23,375 nt of DNA from a virus. Of this stretch, positions 1-8,358 are shown piece by piece (position 1 is the first letter of the stretch; each line of letters starts with the position of its first letter). Where the stretch lies: the IMG/VR virus record IMGVR_UViG_3300031730_000021, positions 1 to 23,375 of that record. One strand, given 5' to 3'. The translations under genes were made by a program, and so were the position numbers. The notes under the pieces were generated by a model. That model did not search any database. It saw only the letters and a list, made by a program, of their open reading frames with translations, and was not told the DNA's origin.

Positions 1-17
1 GGGCGCGAACGGAAGGA

Positions 18-560
18 TCATGCCGTGTCCCCGCCAACCAACCACACGTCGCTGCCGAGGTAGGTCAGGATGATGGAGGAATACTGAGCACGCGCCGCCA
101 GCGTTCCGGCCGTGTTCAGCGTGACGCCTGCGCCAGCGGCCACGCTCGTGATGCCAGCTCCGAGCTGCGGAATCTGGATCGCGGTTCCGGTGAGCCAGGC
201 CTCCGCCGAATGAGGCGGCACCGTGACGGCATTGGCCGCCGCATTGTCCATGGAGACGATACCCTGTGAGCTTGACGAAGCCGGAGCATCAGTCAGCGCG
301 AGCGTATAGGCAGTCCCGGTTTGCGGGTTGTATGCGGGCGGGTTTCCGCCGGATCCGCTGGGCGCCGCCCACTTGACGCCCAGCGTCTGCGTGCTGTCAG
401 CCGTCAGGACAAACGTGTCCGTTCCGACTGGCAAGCGCGCGAGCGCGGGCGTTCCGTTCTCCACGAGAAGATCGCCCTTCGTGGTCGCCGGGCTGATCAA
501 CGGCGCGGAGCCGTTGATGGTTGCGACAACGAGATTGTCGGCGTGGAAATCGATGGTCAT
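18..560 (-). CDS. Tail-fibre-associated structural protein (180 aa), function uncertain
   Basis: This is the last gene of the fibre block. Its ATG directly follows the TAA of the preceding fibre gene, so the two are probably translationally coupled. The N-terminal third carries the motif TTKGDLLVENGTPALARLPVG and then VLTADS...GVKWAAP, which recurs as a collar or linker segment in many phage tail-fibre and appendage proteins. The C-terminal half is rich in Ala, Gly and Thr and contains TVPPHS, GAGITSVAAGAGVTLN and a closing W-L-x-G-G-D-T stretch, all typical of beta-structured fibre-tip domains. No enzymatic motif or membrane segment is visible. Family similarity is recalled from memory. A role as a fibre tip, fibre accessory protein or receptor-binding subunit is inferred from position and composition. 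Confidence 0.7.
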   Translation of the reverse strand: MTIDFHADNLVVATINGSAPLISPATTKGDLLVENGTPALARLPVGTDTFVLTADSTQTLGVKWAAPSGSGGNPPAYNPQTGTAYTLALTDAPASSSSQGIVSMDNAAANAVTVPPHSAEAWLTGTAIQIPQLGAGITSVAAGAGVTLNTAGTLAARAQYSSIILTYLGSDVWLVGGDTA

Positions 561-2678
561 TTAGACTCCCTGGAAGCCCTGGGCGTTGTAGTAGACGTTT
601 GCGGAAGTCGTCCCCAGCTGGATGTTCATCGCCGTTGCGGCCGTTCCCCGGAGCGGGGTTGGGAAGTTGACTTCCAGATCAACGACAGGGAGGGACGCCG
701 TCGTCGCCGGGAGAAATCCGGCCCATATCACCGTCGATCCATCAAGAATAGTCACCGTGGTGCTCACGGTGGCGGACGTGTTGTACAGCTGAAGTGCGGT
801 GACGTAGTTCCGGACGCCCGCGGCCCCTGCCGCCTTCAGTTGGGTGGATGTCGTGGTCGCCAGCGCGGTAAGGCCGCTGGAGGCCTGCCAATCGACGGCG
901 CCATCGGCGTAGGGCTTCTGGATCAATTGCCCAGAAGACGACATGAACGCATCGCATGCGTCACCCGCGACAAGCGTTGTATCCACCGCCGTATTCACCC
1001 GGCCGCCGATGCGAATCGGCGAACCCGTTGATGCGGCGCTGTGAGCAGTCTGCCCGCTGGAAAGCAGCGACAGGTTGGAGACGGTTCCGAGAACACCGGA
1101 ACTCCCGACAAGCTGAACTCCAAGAGCTTGGTTGACGCTCTGAGCCTCCACGCCAATAAGCGAAACCTGCTGAGGGACGAACGAGTCCATCTCCACGAAT
1201 CCCACGGTAACGGTGGTCGTGGATGCGGGTGCGGTAGCGAGGTTTCTGACACGAATCTGCCAGCGAAGAACCGTTTGATCTTCCGGAACGTTGCGGACGC
1301 TCGAAGCGCGCTGGGTCAATTCGACAGTGGTGGAGCTTGCGGACAGTTGATCGAAGTAAGCCGCCTTCGCGGCATCCGTCGTCAGAACGCCGATGTGACC
1401 GGTCGCCGTCGTGTTGATGGTGGTGGCGGAATCGCCGGCAGTCCACCCGTTTCGCTGGGTTCCGTAGAAGTTCGAAGTGGCCGTCGTGCCTTGGTAGTAC
1501 GCGTGATGGAAATTCCACCCGAAGAGCGAGCAAGTCCCGGTTCCCGTCGCCGCAAATCCGGCCCCTGTGAAAGTCACATCATTGCCGGAGATCGACGCAA
1601 TGGTGGCCCGCTGGTTCAAGCTGGAGGCAACCGAGATTGCCCCGATGAAAACGCCCTGGCCCACATTCGAGGCGGTGAACGGATTGCTTGGTATCGTGAC
1701 GGTGACACTCGTCGCCGAGTTGTGCACGATGGTGAGCCCGTCTCCGATCACGTCAACGAGTTCGAGGTAGACTTCGCAGTTGACGATTCTCTGGGACAAC
1801 GTCACGCTATATCGTGATTTCCACGCCCCCATCCAGGACTGGGTGGATCGGAGAATCGTCTCTGAGTATGCCGTCGTTCCCGTCGTGATGACAAGGCTGC
1901 CGGCAGACTGCGAAACCGCTATACCAGCGCCGTTTGCGATGGCGGTGAAGAACGCGGTATCCGGGCCTGATGCGACGATTGCGTCAAAGCCAGATCGCCA
2001 TGTGCGTTGGGGGGCCTGGGTCACCGGAAGTGCTGCCGTTGCCTCCACCGGCAATGCGCTGATGAGATTGCTGGCGATGGTGACCGGAACCGCCGAGGCG
2101 CGGAGCTGGGTGTCCGTCAAGCCCTGCGCGTTCTGCGCCGCGATGAATTGCGCATTGGTGATCGGCCCCGTAACTGGCATCGCGCCGCCGGATAGGGCAG
2201 GGATCTTGCCGTCGATGCTGGAAAGTGACGCATTGCCCGTAGTTTGGGCTGCGGAAGTGCTTGCCCCGGCCGGCAGAGGCAATGCGGCGGCGCTGACGGG
2301 TTGCGTTGCCTGAAAGAACGCCCCCGACACGGGAACCGCCCCTCCCACCAAGTCCGGAGTCTTGGTGTCTATGCTCTGAGCTGCCGTCTTAACGAGAAGC
2401 TGAGTCGTCTCAGTCGCCACCCCCGCATTCGGGGCAATCGCGACAGCCACCATGGGCGGCGTCGGAACCCATGCTGTTCCATCAAAGTTTTCGTAGACGA
2501 AACTCACCGTCCCGGTGGGGCCCACGGTTTCCCTCCTGATGCCCTGGGCGTTCGTGGAGTCCTGGACGATCAGGTCGGAAATGCTGTATCCGGCAGACCC
2601 TCCGCCGCCACCTCCGCCGCTTACCACATAGACGGGAATCGCCCCGGCGGGATTGCTTTGGTCATTCGGAAAACTCAT
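561..2678 (-). CDS. Modular tail fibre-like protein with glycine hinge (705 aa)
   Basis: A large protein rich in Ala, Thr, Ser and Val, with the composition of phage fibres. The ATG at 2678 is preferred because GAAGGG lies six bases upstream; an in-frame TTG two codons earlier is the alternative. Residues 20-28 form a Ser-Gly hinge with seven consecutive glycines. Two copies of a degenerate segment follow at about residues 88-119 and 139-171, sharing S-I-D-x-K-x-P-x-L-x-G-G-A-x-P-V-x-G with a 52-residue period. The centre contains a Val/Thr/Ser-rich Ig-like stretch (SATSVTVTIPSNPFTASNVG). The C-terminus is beta-rich with no recognisable enzymatic motif. Position after the baseplate genes suggests a host-binding appendage, although a baseplate-linked structural protein cannot be excluded. 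The SID-type repeat is familiar from many phage structural proteins. Confidence 0.75.
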   Translation of the reverse strand: MSFPNDQSNPAGAIPVYVVSGGGGGGGSAGYSISDLIVQDSTNAQGIRRETVGPTGTVSFVYENFDGTAWVPTPPMVAVAIAPNAGVATETTQLLVKTAAQSIDTKTPDLVGGAVPVSGAFFQATQPVSAAALPLPAGASTSAAQTTGNASLSSIDGKIPALSGGAMPVTGPITNAQFIAAQNAQGLTDTQLRASAVPVTIASNLISALPVEATAALPVTQAPQRTWRSGFDAIVASGPDTAFFTAIANGAGIAVSQSAGSLVITTGTTAYSETILRSTQSWMGAWKSRYSVTLSQRIVNCEVYLELVDVIGDGLTIVHNSATSVTVTIPSNPFTASNVGQGVFIGAISVASSLNQRATIASISGNDVTFTGAGFAATGTGTCSLFGWNFHHAYYQGTTATSNFYGTQRNGWTAGDSATTINTTATGHIGVLTTDAAKAAYFDQLSASSTTVELTQRASSVRNVPEDQTVLRWQIRVRNLATAPASTTTVTVGFVEMDSFVPQQVSLIGVEAQSVNQALGVQLVGSSGVLGTVSNLSLLSSGQTAHSAASTGSPIRIGGRVNTAVDTTLVAGDACDAFMSSSGQLIQKPYADGAVDWQASSGLTALATTTSTQLKAAGAAGVRNYVTALQLYNTSATVSTTVTILDGSTVIWAGFLPATTASLPVVDLEVNFPTPLRGTAATAMNIQLGTTSANVYYNAQGFQGV

Positions 2679-2714
2679 TTTCAACCCTTCAATGTTGCGC
2701 GAATTGTCGACCCA

Positions 2715-3854
2715 TCACCAGCCGATGGCAATCCAGGAGATTTGATTGGCGGCTACGCGGACATTGAAGTTCGCCGTCGTGAACCCATCCACCTCCAGAG
2801 CCGCGCCCTGGTTGTTGCCTGAGCACACCACGGCAAGGCAAGCGTTCGGAAAGGCATGCGGGAACGTCACGGCAGTGGAGCTGTTCGGAGTGATCGCGCG
2901 CGTCCCGCCCTGCAGATACAGCCCATTGCCTGGGCCTGGGCCTGGGAAGGCTTGATACCCAGGATTCGCCAGGGACAGGTAGGGCGCCTGAAACGACGTT
3001 GACGGCACCGCCCCGACTTGGCCGGCGGTGTAGTCGCCGGTCTGCGCCGTCACTGCGCCAGATCGGCCATTGAACGATGTGACGGCTGCCGCCGCCCACG
3101 AGATGACTCCTCCGATGAACGCAAGAACCTGCCCCGCTACGGTGGGGGCCGGGACGAACCCGGTTGTTCCCGGTGCCGTCTGCTTGAGCATCTGATTCGC
3201 CGCGCCGCCCGCAACACTGCCGGCCGTTCCGGAGGCGGGGTTCGTCATGACATAGGCGCCCAGGCCATCAACCCACACAAGCTCGATGGGGAAGTCCGCC
3301 GCCGGAATGTCGCCCGCGTTGAGGGACGATCCGCCGTATTTCAGGATGTCATGCGCCGGAAGCACCGTGGAGCCAAGTGTAAGCGTGAGCGTAGCTGGGC
3401 CAGTATTTTCCGCCGCCGCCTGGACGGTGAACATCATGAGATTCGGGATCGCTGTGAGGCCCGAGTTCAGTGTTGCCGTCAGGCTGTTGGCGGAGCCCGA
3501 TGCAACGCACGAGCTGTATACGGCCTTTTGCAATTGATCAGGCTGCACCATCCCCCGAGAATCACCTGCCGTCACGAGCTGTGCCGCAAGGTCTCCAGCG
3601 TTCCAGGCGCGCGCTGTCGTGCCTTGCTGACCGCGAACGATGGTGATCGTGTCCCCCGCCCGCGCCGTCACCAGAACGATCTCCTTCGTCTGCTGCGTCG
3701 AAGCATCCAGGAACGTGGTGAAGTAGGCCTCGCCGCTGGCAGGGTTCGGGAACAGCGATCCGGTGCCGGCCGCGAGAACTGCCGTAGTCGCGCCAGCGCC
3801 AATGCCGCTCTGCAGCGTCGTGGAGGCGTCGTTCGAAAAAAGAAGCGTGGTCAT
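2715..3854 (-). CDS. Tail fibre protein with Gp53-like C-terminal domain (379 aa)
   Basis: The ATG at 3854 overlaps the TGA of the preceding gene in an ATGA tetranucleotide and is preferred to an upstream in-frame start. The N-terminal ~110 residues (MTTLLFSNDASTTL, then VTARAGDTITIVRGQQGTTA) are clearly homologous to the N-terminus of the adjacent short gene at 3851-4390. The middle contains TSFNGRSGAVTAQTGDYTAG, a motif common in phage tail fibres. The C-terminus runs through VTFPHAFPNACLAVVCS to a final WIAIGW, which matches my memory of the Gp53-like C-terminal fibre domain. A short Pro-Gly run (PGPGPG) lies just before that domain. The arrangement suggests N-terminal attachment to the baseplate or to another fibre and a C-terminal receptor-binding tip. 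Function is inferred from domain type and gene position. Confidence 0.85.
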   Translation of the reverse strand: MTTLLFSNDASTTLQSGIGAGATTAVLAAGTGSLFPNPASGEAYFTTFLDASTQQTKEIVLVTARAGDTITIVRGQQGTTARAWNAGDLAAQLVTAGDSRGMVQPDQLQKAVYSSCVASGSANSLTATLNSGLTAIPNLMMFTVQAAAENTGPATLTLTLGSTVLPAHDILKYGGSSLNAGDIPAADFPIELVWVDGLGAYVMTNPASGTAGSVAGGAANQMLKQTAPGTTGFVPAPTVAGQVLAFIGGVISWAAAAVTSFNGRSGAVTAQTGDYTAGQVGAVPSTSFQAPYLSLANPGYQAFPGPGPGNGLYLQGGTRAITPNSSTAVTFPHAFPNACLAVVCSGNNQGAALEVDGFTTANFNVRVAANQISWIAIGW

Positions 3855-4390
3855 ACGGAAACCCCGGCGGCATTGACCCACACATTCGGGCCGGTGGAGA
3901 AGCACCAGATCGGCTGGTGCAGATCAGTGTCGAAGTATTGATCGCCGACGCCTGGAGATGCAGGTCGGGAGGCTGTGTTCCCATGCGGCCCGCTGAGTGT
4001 CGTCACGCGGGCGGAGCCGCCCGTGATCGCCACCGCATTCGCGTTCTGCGAGGCCATCGTCCCCAGCGCTCCGGCGCTCTGCAGGAACAGCGCAGCCGTG
4101 CCGGCGGTGATGAAGTTGTTCGCGAAGTCGCCCGTCGTCCATGGAACTGCCGTCGTTCCCTCCTGGGCGCGCGTCACAGTAAGGGTGTCGGCGGCGCGCG
4201 CCGTGCATAACATGATCTCGTTGATATTTCCGGTCGCCGCGTCCGTGAGCGACAGCGTGAACGCCTGGCCGCCGCCTGGCGACGGGAACAGAGCCCCGGT
4301 GCCAGCCGTCAATTCAAGCGTTGTGGCGCCACTGGAGATCGGCGCCGCGAGCGTGGAACTCGCGTTGTTTGCGAATAGATACGTTGTCAT
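3851..4390 (-). CDS. Short tail fibre/adaptor protein, paralogue of the next gene's N-terminus (179 aa)
   Basis: The start codon overlaps the stop of the upstream DUF2612-like gene (ATGA), and its own stop overlaps the start of the longer fibre gene. Residues 1-100 (MTTYLFANNASSTL, SGATTLELTAGTGALFP, TARAADTLTVTRAQEGTTA) align along their length with the first 100 residues of that longer fibre, so the pair looks like a tandem duplication of a baseplate-attachment module. The C-terminal ~45 residues carry RPASPGVGDQYFDTDLHQPIW and a closing W-V-N-A-A-G, a short motif common at the ends of phage fibre proteins. It may be a fibre adaptor or a short fibre. Homology between the two genes is visible directly; attachment function is inference. 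Confidence 0.8.
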   Translation of the reverse strand: MTTYLFANNASSTLAAPISSGATTLELTAGTGALFPSPGGGQAFTLSLTDAATGNINEIMLCTARAADTLTVTRAQEGTTAVPWTTGDFANNFITAGTAALFLQSAGALGTMASQNANAVAITGGSARVTTLSGPHGNTASRPASPGVGDQYFDTDLHQPIWCFSTGPNVWVNAAGVSV

Positions 4391-5079
4391 ATTTGCACCG
4401 AGAATGAGTATTGGAACGGCAGCAGCAGAATTCCGGAGTTTACAGCCGCCTTCAGCGCCGAAGCGAGTGCAGTGGGGGCGTGCGTGCTGCCCTCGGTCTG
4501 CACCTGATTGAACGCCGCGCCCAGTCCATTGAAGTTCTGTGCGTTGTAGAACGGGCCGCCCGTGAGAATCTGATTCGTCTCCGATACGGATATCAGAACT
4601 GACGTATCCGTGGGGAACGACACGCTCACCTCGTAGGTTTCATCGGGGAAGATTTCACCCCGCAGAAACCGCTCAACCCGGCGCTTCAGCCAGCGGATCG
4701 AGAACTGGTAGCCATCACCCTTGAACGTGTTCCACTGGATGATCCGCTGGTAGGTCAGATCGTCCGCGATGAAGTTCGTAGAGCTGTTGATCAGCCTGAA
4801 GCCATCGAAGGGGTCGGCGTTGAATGCAAACGTGTCATACGGCCCGATGGGTCGCGGGCCACCCGATGAAAGGCTGGGGCGAAAGATCCCGTAGATGCTC
4901 GACGCCGCCCAATCCAGCAGTGCGCCAGATTGATTCAGATAGATCGGCAGTTGATATTTGTTGATGTCGTCTAGATTCGCCTGACTCATCAGGTTATAAG
5001 ACGCGAAAAACGCCGAGATATTCACATCATCGGAATACTGCGTGTATACGTAGGATTTGATGGTAGACGTGATATTCAC
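4387..5079 (-). CDS. DUF2612-like baseplate protein (230 aa)
   Basis: The N-terminal pattern resembles the DUF2612 family of phage structural proteins as I recall it: YTQYSDDVNISAFFASYN, then LPIYLNQSGALLDWAASSIYG followed by RPS. The gene lies immediately after the gpJ-like wedge gene (three-base gap) and overlaps the first fibre gene. This is the position of the protein that completes the baseplate wedge and presents the fibre attachment site, analogous to P2 gpI. The middle (FKGDGYQFSIRWLKRRVERFLRG) is more basic, and the C-terminus contains the hydrophobic segment LPFQYSFSVQI. Family assignment rests on the sequence pattern; the wedge or fibre-anchoring role is inferred from order. Confidence 0.8.
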   Translation of the reverse strand: MNITSTIKSYVYTQYSDDVNISAFFASYNLMSQANLDDINKYQLPIYLNQSGALLDWAASSIYGIFRPSLSSGGPRPIGPYDTFAFNADPFDGFRLINSSTNFIADDLTYQRIIQWNTFKGDGYQFSIRWLKRRVERFLRGEIFPDETYEVSVSFPTDTSVLISVSETNQILTGGPFYNAQNFNGLGAAFNQVQTEGSTHAPTALASALKAAVNSGILLLPFQYSFSVQI

Positions 5080-5082
5080 GGC

Positions 5083-6279
5083 TCAGCCCTGCACCACCGA
5101 GATATCCGCCGTAGTCGCGAAGAAGAACGCTTCCGGGTCGCCCGCGATCAGGGTTCCGCCAGTCGGCGGATTCACCACGATGCTGTCGATGGTGACGATA
5201 AATTGCAGCTTGGAGATTGCCGCCTCCGGGATCGATCCCGTCACGGCCGCAATGAACACGTCCTGGAGCTTGAGCAGGCTGATCGGCTGGCCTACCGTGA
5301 TGCTGTTGATGTATGCGACCATCGCCGGCTGCACCAGCGCAATGACGATGGCGTTCGAGACGAAGTTCGCCGTCGCCACCGTGTTCCATGTGACGGTCAT
5401 ACCCACATCCTGCTGAGCAGGAACAACGAAAACGATCTCGTAGGTATCCGGGAAATCATTGATCGCGATGGTTTCCGTGGCTCCCAGCGTAGCCGCCGGC
5501 TGCAGATCCTGGATATTGAACAAGGACTGGAAGATCGCGCCCGCAACCTGGTACGGATCTCCGCCACCCACGATGATCTGCCAGCCGCCGCCGGTCTGGC
5601 GCATCGACACCAGGCGCGCCTGCACGCCAGAAACCTTCTGGATGGTGGTCTTCGTGAACGTCGGCGTCCCGGTCGCCACCGCGAGACCGGCCTGGATTAC
5701 CTGGGCCTGGTAGGCTGGCAGCGTCTGCGGATCACCGCCAGGGATGCCCGTTGACGGGTTGGACAGCGTGCATGTGATCGTGCTTGGAATGCTGGAGATC
5801 GGCTCCGTCACGGTGGCGGCCGGGATCGCCCAGCTTCCCGGGTCAACTGCCAAGCAGAATGTCGGCAGGCTGGATCCCACTGGGCCGGGGCCGGAAATGA
5901 TGGCCGGATCTTGCGTGACGTACTGGTGCGTTCCGTCGCTGACGGTGAACCCGGAATTGATCACGAACCCAGGCGATCCCGAGAAGACCACATACACGCT
6001 CGTGTTCGACCCGATGCCCCGCCGCACGCCGTAGACCTGACCGAGCTGGTAGAGAATGAACTCGTTCGCCGTCAACGGGGAAACGCTGTTGATCAGATCG
6101 ACGGCCGCCTGATCCTGCACTACGAGCGCGCCCGTTCCGGTGCTGGATAGGTCTTCGATCAGCGCGCCGGGGAGCGTTGTGGTCAAGCCTGGCGCGAGCG
6201 CCACGGCGCCCGCCACAAGTTCGGCATTCAGCGTTGCAGGGGACGACGGGACGGCGCCGGCCGAGGTGATCAAAGGCAT
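5083..6279 (-). CDS. Baseplate wedge protein, gpJ-like (398 aa)
   Basis: This corresponds to the baseplate J-like family (P2 gpJ, T4 gp6 analogue), which forms the wedge ring around the hub. The start ATG abuts the TAA of the gp25-like gene, and the gpJ-like gene following a gp25-like gene is the standard order in contractile-tail modules. Features that fit are the N-terminal segment LPGALIEDLSSTGTGALVVQDQ, the helix LTANEFILYQLGQVYGVRRG followed by a beta-rich stretch (NTSVYVVFSGSPGFVINSGF), and a C-terminal helical portion with INSITVGQPISLLKLQDVFIAAVTG. The C-terminal half also carries PDTYEIVFVVPAQQDVGMTV. At 398 residues the length is normal for the family. No truncation or frameshift is seen. 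Confidence 0.9.
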   Translation of the reverse strand: MPLITSAGAVPSSPATLNAELVAGAVALAPGLTTTLPGALIEDLSSTGTGALVVQDQAAVDLINSVSPLTANEFILYQLGQVYGVRRGIGSNTSVYVVFSGSPGFVINSGFTVSDGTHQYVTQDPAIISGPGPVGSSLPTFCLAVDPGSWAIPAATVTEPISSIPSTITCTLSNPSTGIPGGDPQTLPAYQAQVIQAGLAVATGTPTFTKTTIQKVSGVQARLVSMRQTGGGWQIIVGGGDPYQVAGAIFQSLFNIQDLQPAATLGATETIAINDFPDTYEIVFVVPAQQDVGMTVTWNTVATANFVSNAIVIALVQPAMVAYINSITVGQPISLLKLQDVFIAAVTGSIPEAAISKLQFIVTIDSIVVNPPTGGTLIAGDPEAFFFATTADISVVQG

Positions 6280-6600
6280 TTAGGTCGCTACCTTGCTGTT
6301 GATGGCCTGGCCGTTCTTCATGATGGCCTGGATGCTGTAGGACGGCTGCAGGGCGCCCGGGATGGCTTGAACGACGAGGCTGGCGAAGAACCCGATGTAC
6401 TGCGACTGCGTGCGCGCGACGGCCGCGTCCGGCGCGATCTGCGAAATCACGGATTGCTGCGCCGGAATGCCGTAATTCGCATAAAACGGGCTCTCTCCCT
6501 GGCCGAGGCGGAGGGTCTGCACAAGCGTGGCGAGCCACACCGACCCCGTATCCGTGATCTCGACCCACGCACCAGCAGAATCGCGTCCCCACGTCCTCAA
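6280..6600 (-). CDS. gp25-like baseplate wedge/sheath initiator (106 aa)
   Basis: A small protein of the size expected for the T4 gp25/P2 gpW family, which caps the wedge and nucleates sheath polymerisation. The proposed start is a TTG at 6600 whose last two bases overlap the TGA of the spike gene (TTGA), with GGGGGTG just upstream as a likely ribosome binding site. An upstream in-frame start would give an N-terminus that reads like an out-of-frame shadow of the spike gene. The conserved-looking part is WLATLVQTLRLGQGESPFYA followed by NYGIPAQQSV and ISQIAPDAAVARTQSQYIGF. Position directly before the gpJ-like gene supports the call. The non-ATG start is the only unusual point. Confidence 0.87.
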   Translation of the reverse strand: MRTWGRDSAGAWVEITDTGSVWLATLVQTLRLGQGESPFYANYGIPAQQSVISQIAPDAAVARTQSQYIGFFASLVVQAIPGALQPSYSIQAIMKNGQAINSKVAT

Positions 6601-7391
6601 ACGACACCCCCGGATTGGTTGATGATCTGCGTACTGCCGGCGTGATAGGTTCCCGCCGAATGGATGTGTCCGAGGTACGGATGGCCGCCGATGGTCAACG
6701 ATCCGAACGAGCCCAGGCCCACGCACGCCATTGTCGCGCAAGACACCGCGCCAGCGACAGCGGCATTTACTCCGACCGACAGGTTACCCGAGATGGTAGC
6801 GTCCCCGTTGACGATCACGTCGCCATTGAACGTGGAATCGGTGGCATTGACCACCACATGATCGGCGGTGACGGTGACGACGCCACCCGTGATCTCCACC
6901 GTCACGTCGCCCTGCGTGATCTTCACCTGGTTGGTGTCCACGATGATCTCGGACGCGCCGTTGTCGGTGAGGATCTTCGATCCGTTCGGCGCCTGAATCA
7001 CAACGGCGTCCGGGTCGATTGTTGACCAGGCCTTGTTCCCCAGCGGGACGAACACGAGGCCGCCGAGATTCGATGGTTCGGAGATCGGCGCAAGGCCAGC
7101 GCCCAGGCCCGTGACGCCCCCCAGGCGCGCAGTGGCCGCCATCGCCACCCCCTGATCGCCTGCGCGGATCGGGAGGCGCACATAGCGGCTTTCCGCGATG
7201 GGGCAGATCACTTGCGGCAGGGTGAACTCGCTGGCGACGTTGAACGTGATCGTGACGATTGCGCCGGCCACGCTCACAACCGTGCAGGGCCACTCCTGGC
7301 CGTCGATGAACTTGCCATCCAGGATGCGCTCGCGCATCGCGCGCGGGAGCGACGTGTTCAGCGGCTTTTTCGTGTTGATGCTGCCGCTCAT
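6597..7391 (-). CDS. Membrane-puncturing spike, Gp138-like (264 aa)
   Basis: The ATG at 7391 overlaps the hub gene's TGA (ATGA); in-frame starts further upstream lie inside the hub gene and give shadow sequence. The N-terminal ~100 residues (DGQEWPCTVVSVAGAIVTIT and VRLPIRAGDQGVAMAA) resemble the OB-fold domain of Gp138-type spikes. Residues about 130-235 are a Val/Thr/Asn-rich run of short repeats (VKITQGDVTVEITGGVVTVT and TFNGDVIVNGDATISGN), as expected for a trimeric beta-helix. Near the end lies G-H-I-H at about residues 241-244, matching the HxH metal-binding tip known from P2 gpV and phi92 gp138. The protein would sit below the hub at the tip of the tail tube and pierce the outer membrane on contraction. 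Confidence 0.9.
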   Translation of the reverse strand: MSGSINTKKPLNTSLPRAMRERILDGKFIDGQEWPCTVVSVAGAIVTITFNVASEFTLPQVICPIAESRYVRLPIRAGDQGVAMAATARLGGVTGLGAGLAPISEPSNLGGLVFVPLGNKAWSTIDPDAVVIQAPNGSKILTDNGASEIIVDTNQVKITQGDVTVEITGGVVTVTADHVVVNATDSTFNGDVIVNGDATISGNLSVGVNAAVAGAVSCATMACVGLGSFGSLTIGGHPYLGHIHSAGTYHAGSTQIINQSGGVV

Positions 7392-8356
7392 GAGGTGGTC
7401 TTCGCAGGGGTTGTGGAGTACGTGTCGATCACCGAAACCCAGGCCGTCGCCGAGTTCTGGCGGCTGTTTCCGAGGTGCCTGATCGCCTTGATCATGAACG
7501 AGCCCTGGAACGCCGTCTCGTCGCGGAATCGAGAGAAGCTGGCGCCCGTGTTGATGACGTTCGCTCCCTTCGGCATCGTCACCACGTCGCCCACCTTCAG
7601 GTCGGCGCGGAGAACCGTCTGGAACTGCATCGTCCCCGCATCGATCCATGTCGGCTGCCCGATCAGGTCAAGGAAGCTGATCTCCTTCGCGCCCGGCGGC
7701 GACGTGCCATCGAACAACAGGAACCCTTGCGGGTTCTGCGTGATCTGCGCGCCAATATAGGCGGCGGCCGGAATGATCACCTTGCTCGTGTCCAGCAGGT
7801 AGCGAGAGAACTGCGCGAGCGTCTGATAGGCGAAGGGCTGATCCTCCGGATAGACCAGATCCGAAGAATACGATCCCGAGACGGTTACGCCAGGGTAGGC
7901 AATCTTCAGCGCCTGCGCGACGGCCTCGCCCATTGGCTGACCCTTCGTCCAGTGATAGGCCAAATTCACCGGCCTGTCGGTTGTCCCGGCGCGGGCGTAG
8001 CAGATCAATTCGAGAGAGGTCTGATTCCCCTGCCAGTTTCCCCATGCCTGGAAAATGGTTCCACGAAACAGGACGCCAGCCTGAGCTGGATTTGCCAGCG
8101 GCAAGCCCTTCGCCATTCCGCCGTAGACAGTGATGTCCGCGTCATTGAGATTGTTCGCCTGCCGGATGTCGGTGTAGTTGACGCCCGACAACTTCAAGTA
8201 GACGTTGCCCGCCGGGTCGCCGTAGGAATAGGCGGGGATGTCGAACTCGAATTGAAGCGCGGCCCCGTTGGTTGATCCATCGGGATTGAAGCTCGTGTAG
8301 AGAGCCAGGACATCATTTGTCCCGGGCTTGGTGATCCGAACGAAGTAGGCGCGCAT
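7388..8356 (-). CDS. Baseplate hub protein, gp27/gpD-like (322 aa)
   Basis: This gene sits between the plug gene and the spike gene and overlaps the latter by ATGA, the position of the hub that joins tail tube to spike. Its beginning is beta-rich (MRAYFVRITKP and LQFEFDIPAYSYGD). The middle contains KGQPMGEAVAQALKIAYPG followed by VSGSYSSDL, similar to the linker region seen in phage hub proteins. The C-terminus (LKVGDVVTMPKGA, then FMIKAIRHLGNSRQNSATAW) has the pattern of the final tube-like domain of gp27/gpD-type hubs, which often end with a phrase about local coordinates and His-Gly or His-Leu-Gly. The length of 322 residues fits. I assign function mainly from order plus these patterns. 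Confidence 0.8.
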   Translation of the reverse strand: MRAYFVRITKPGTNDVLALYTSFNPDGSTNGAALQFEFDIPAYSYGDPAGNVYLKLSGVNYTDIRQANNLNDADITVYGGMAKGLPLANPAQAGVLFRGTIFQAWGNWQGNQTSLELICYARAGTTDRPVNLAYHWTKGQPMGEAVAQALKIAYPGVTVSGSYSSDLVYPEDQPFAYQTLAQFSRYLLDTSKVIIPAAAYIGAQITQNPQGFLLFDGTSPPGAKEISFLDLIGQPTWIDAGTMQFQTVLRADLKVGDVVTMPKGANVINTGASFSRFRDETAFQGSFMIKAIRHLGNSRQNSATAWVSVIDTYSTTPAKTTS

Positions 8357-8358
8357 GG

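Noticed and set aside
2929-2946. Three tandem copies of CCTGGG
   Set aside because: It encodes a short Pro-Gly run in the fibre gene and is too short to be a regulatory or mobile repeat.
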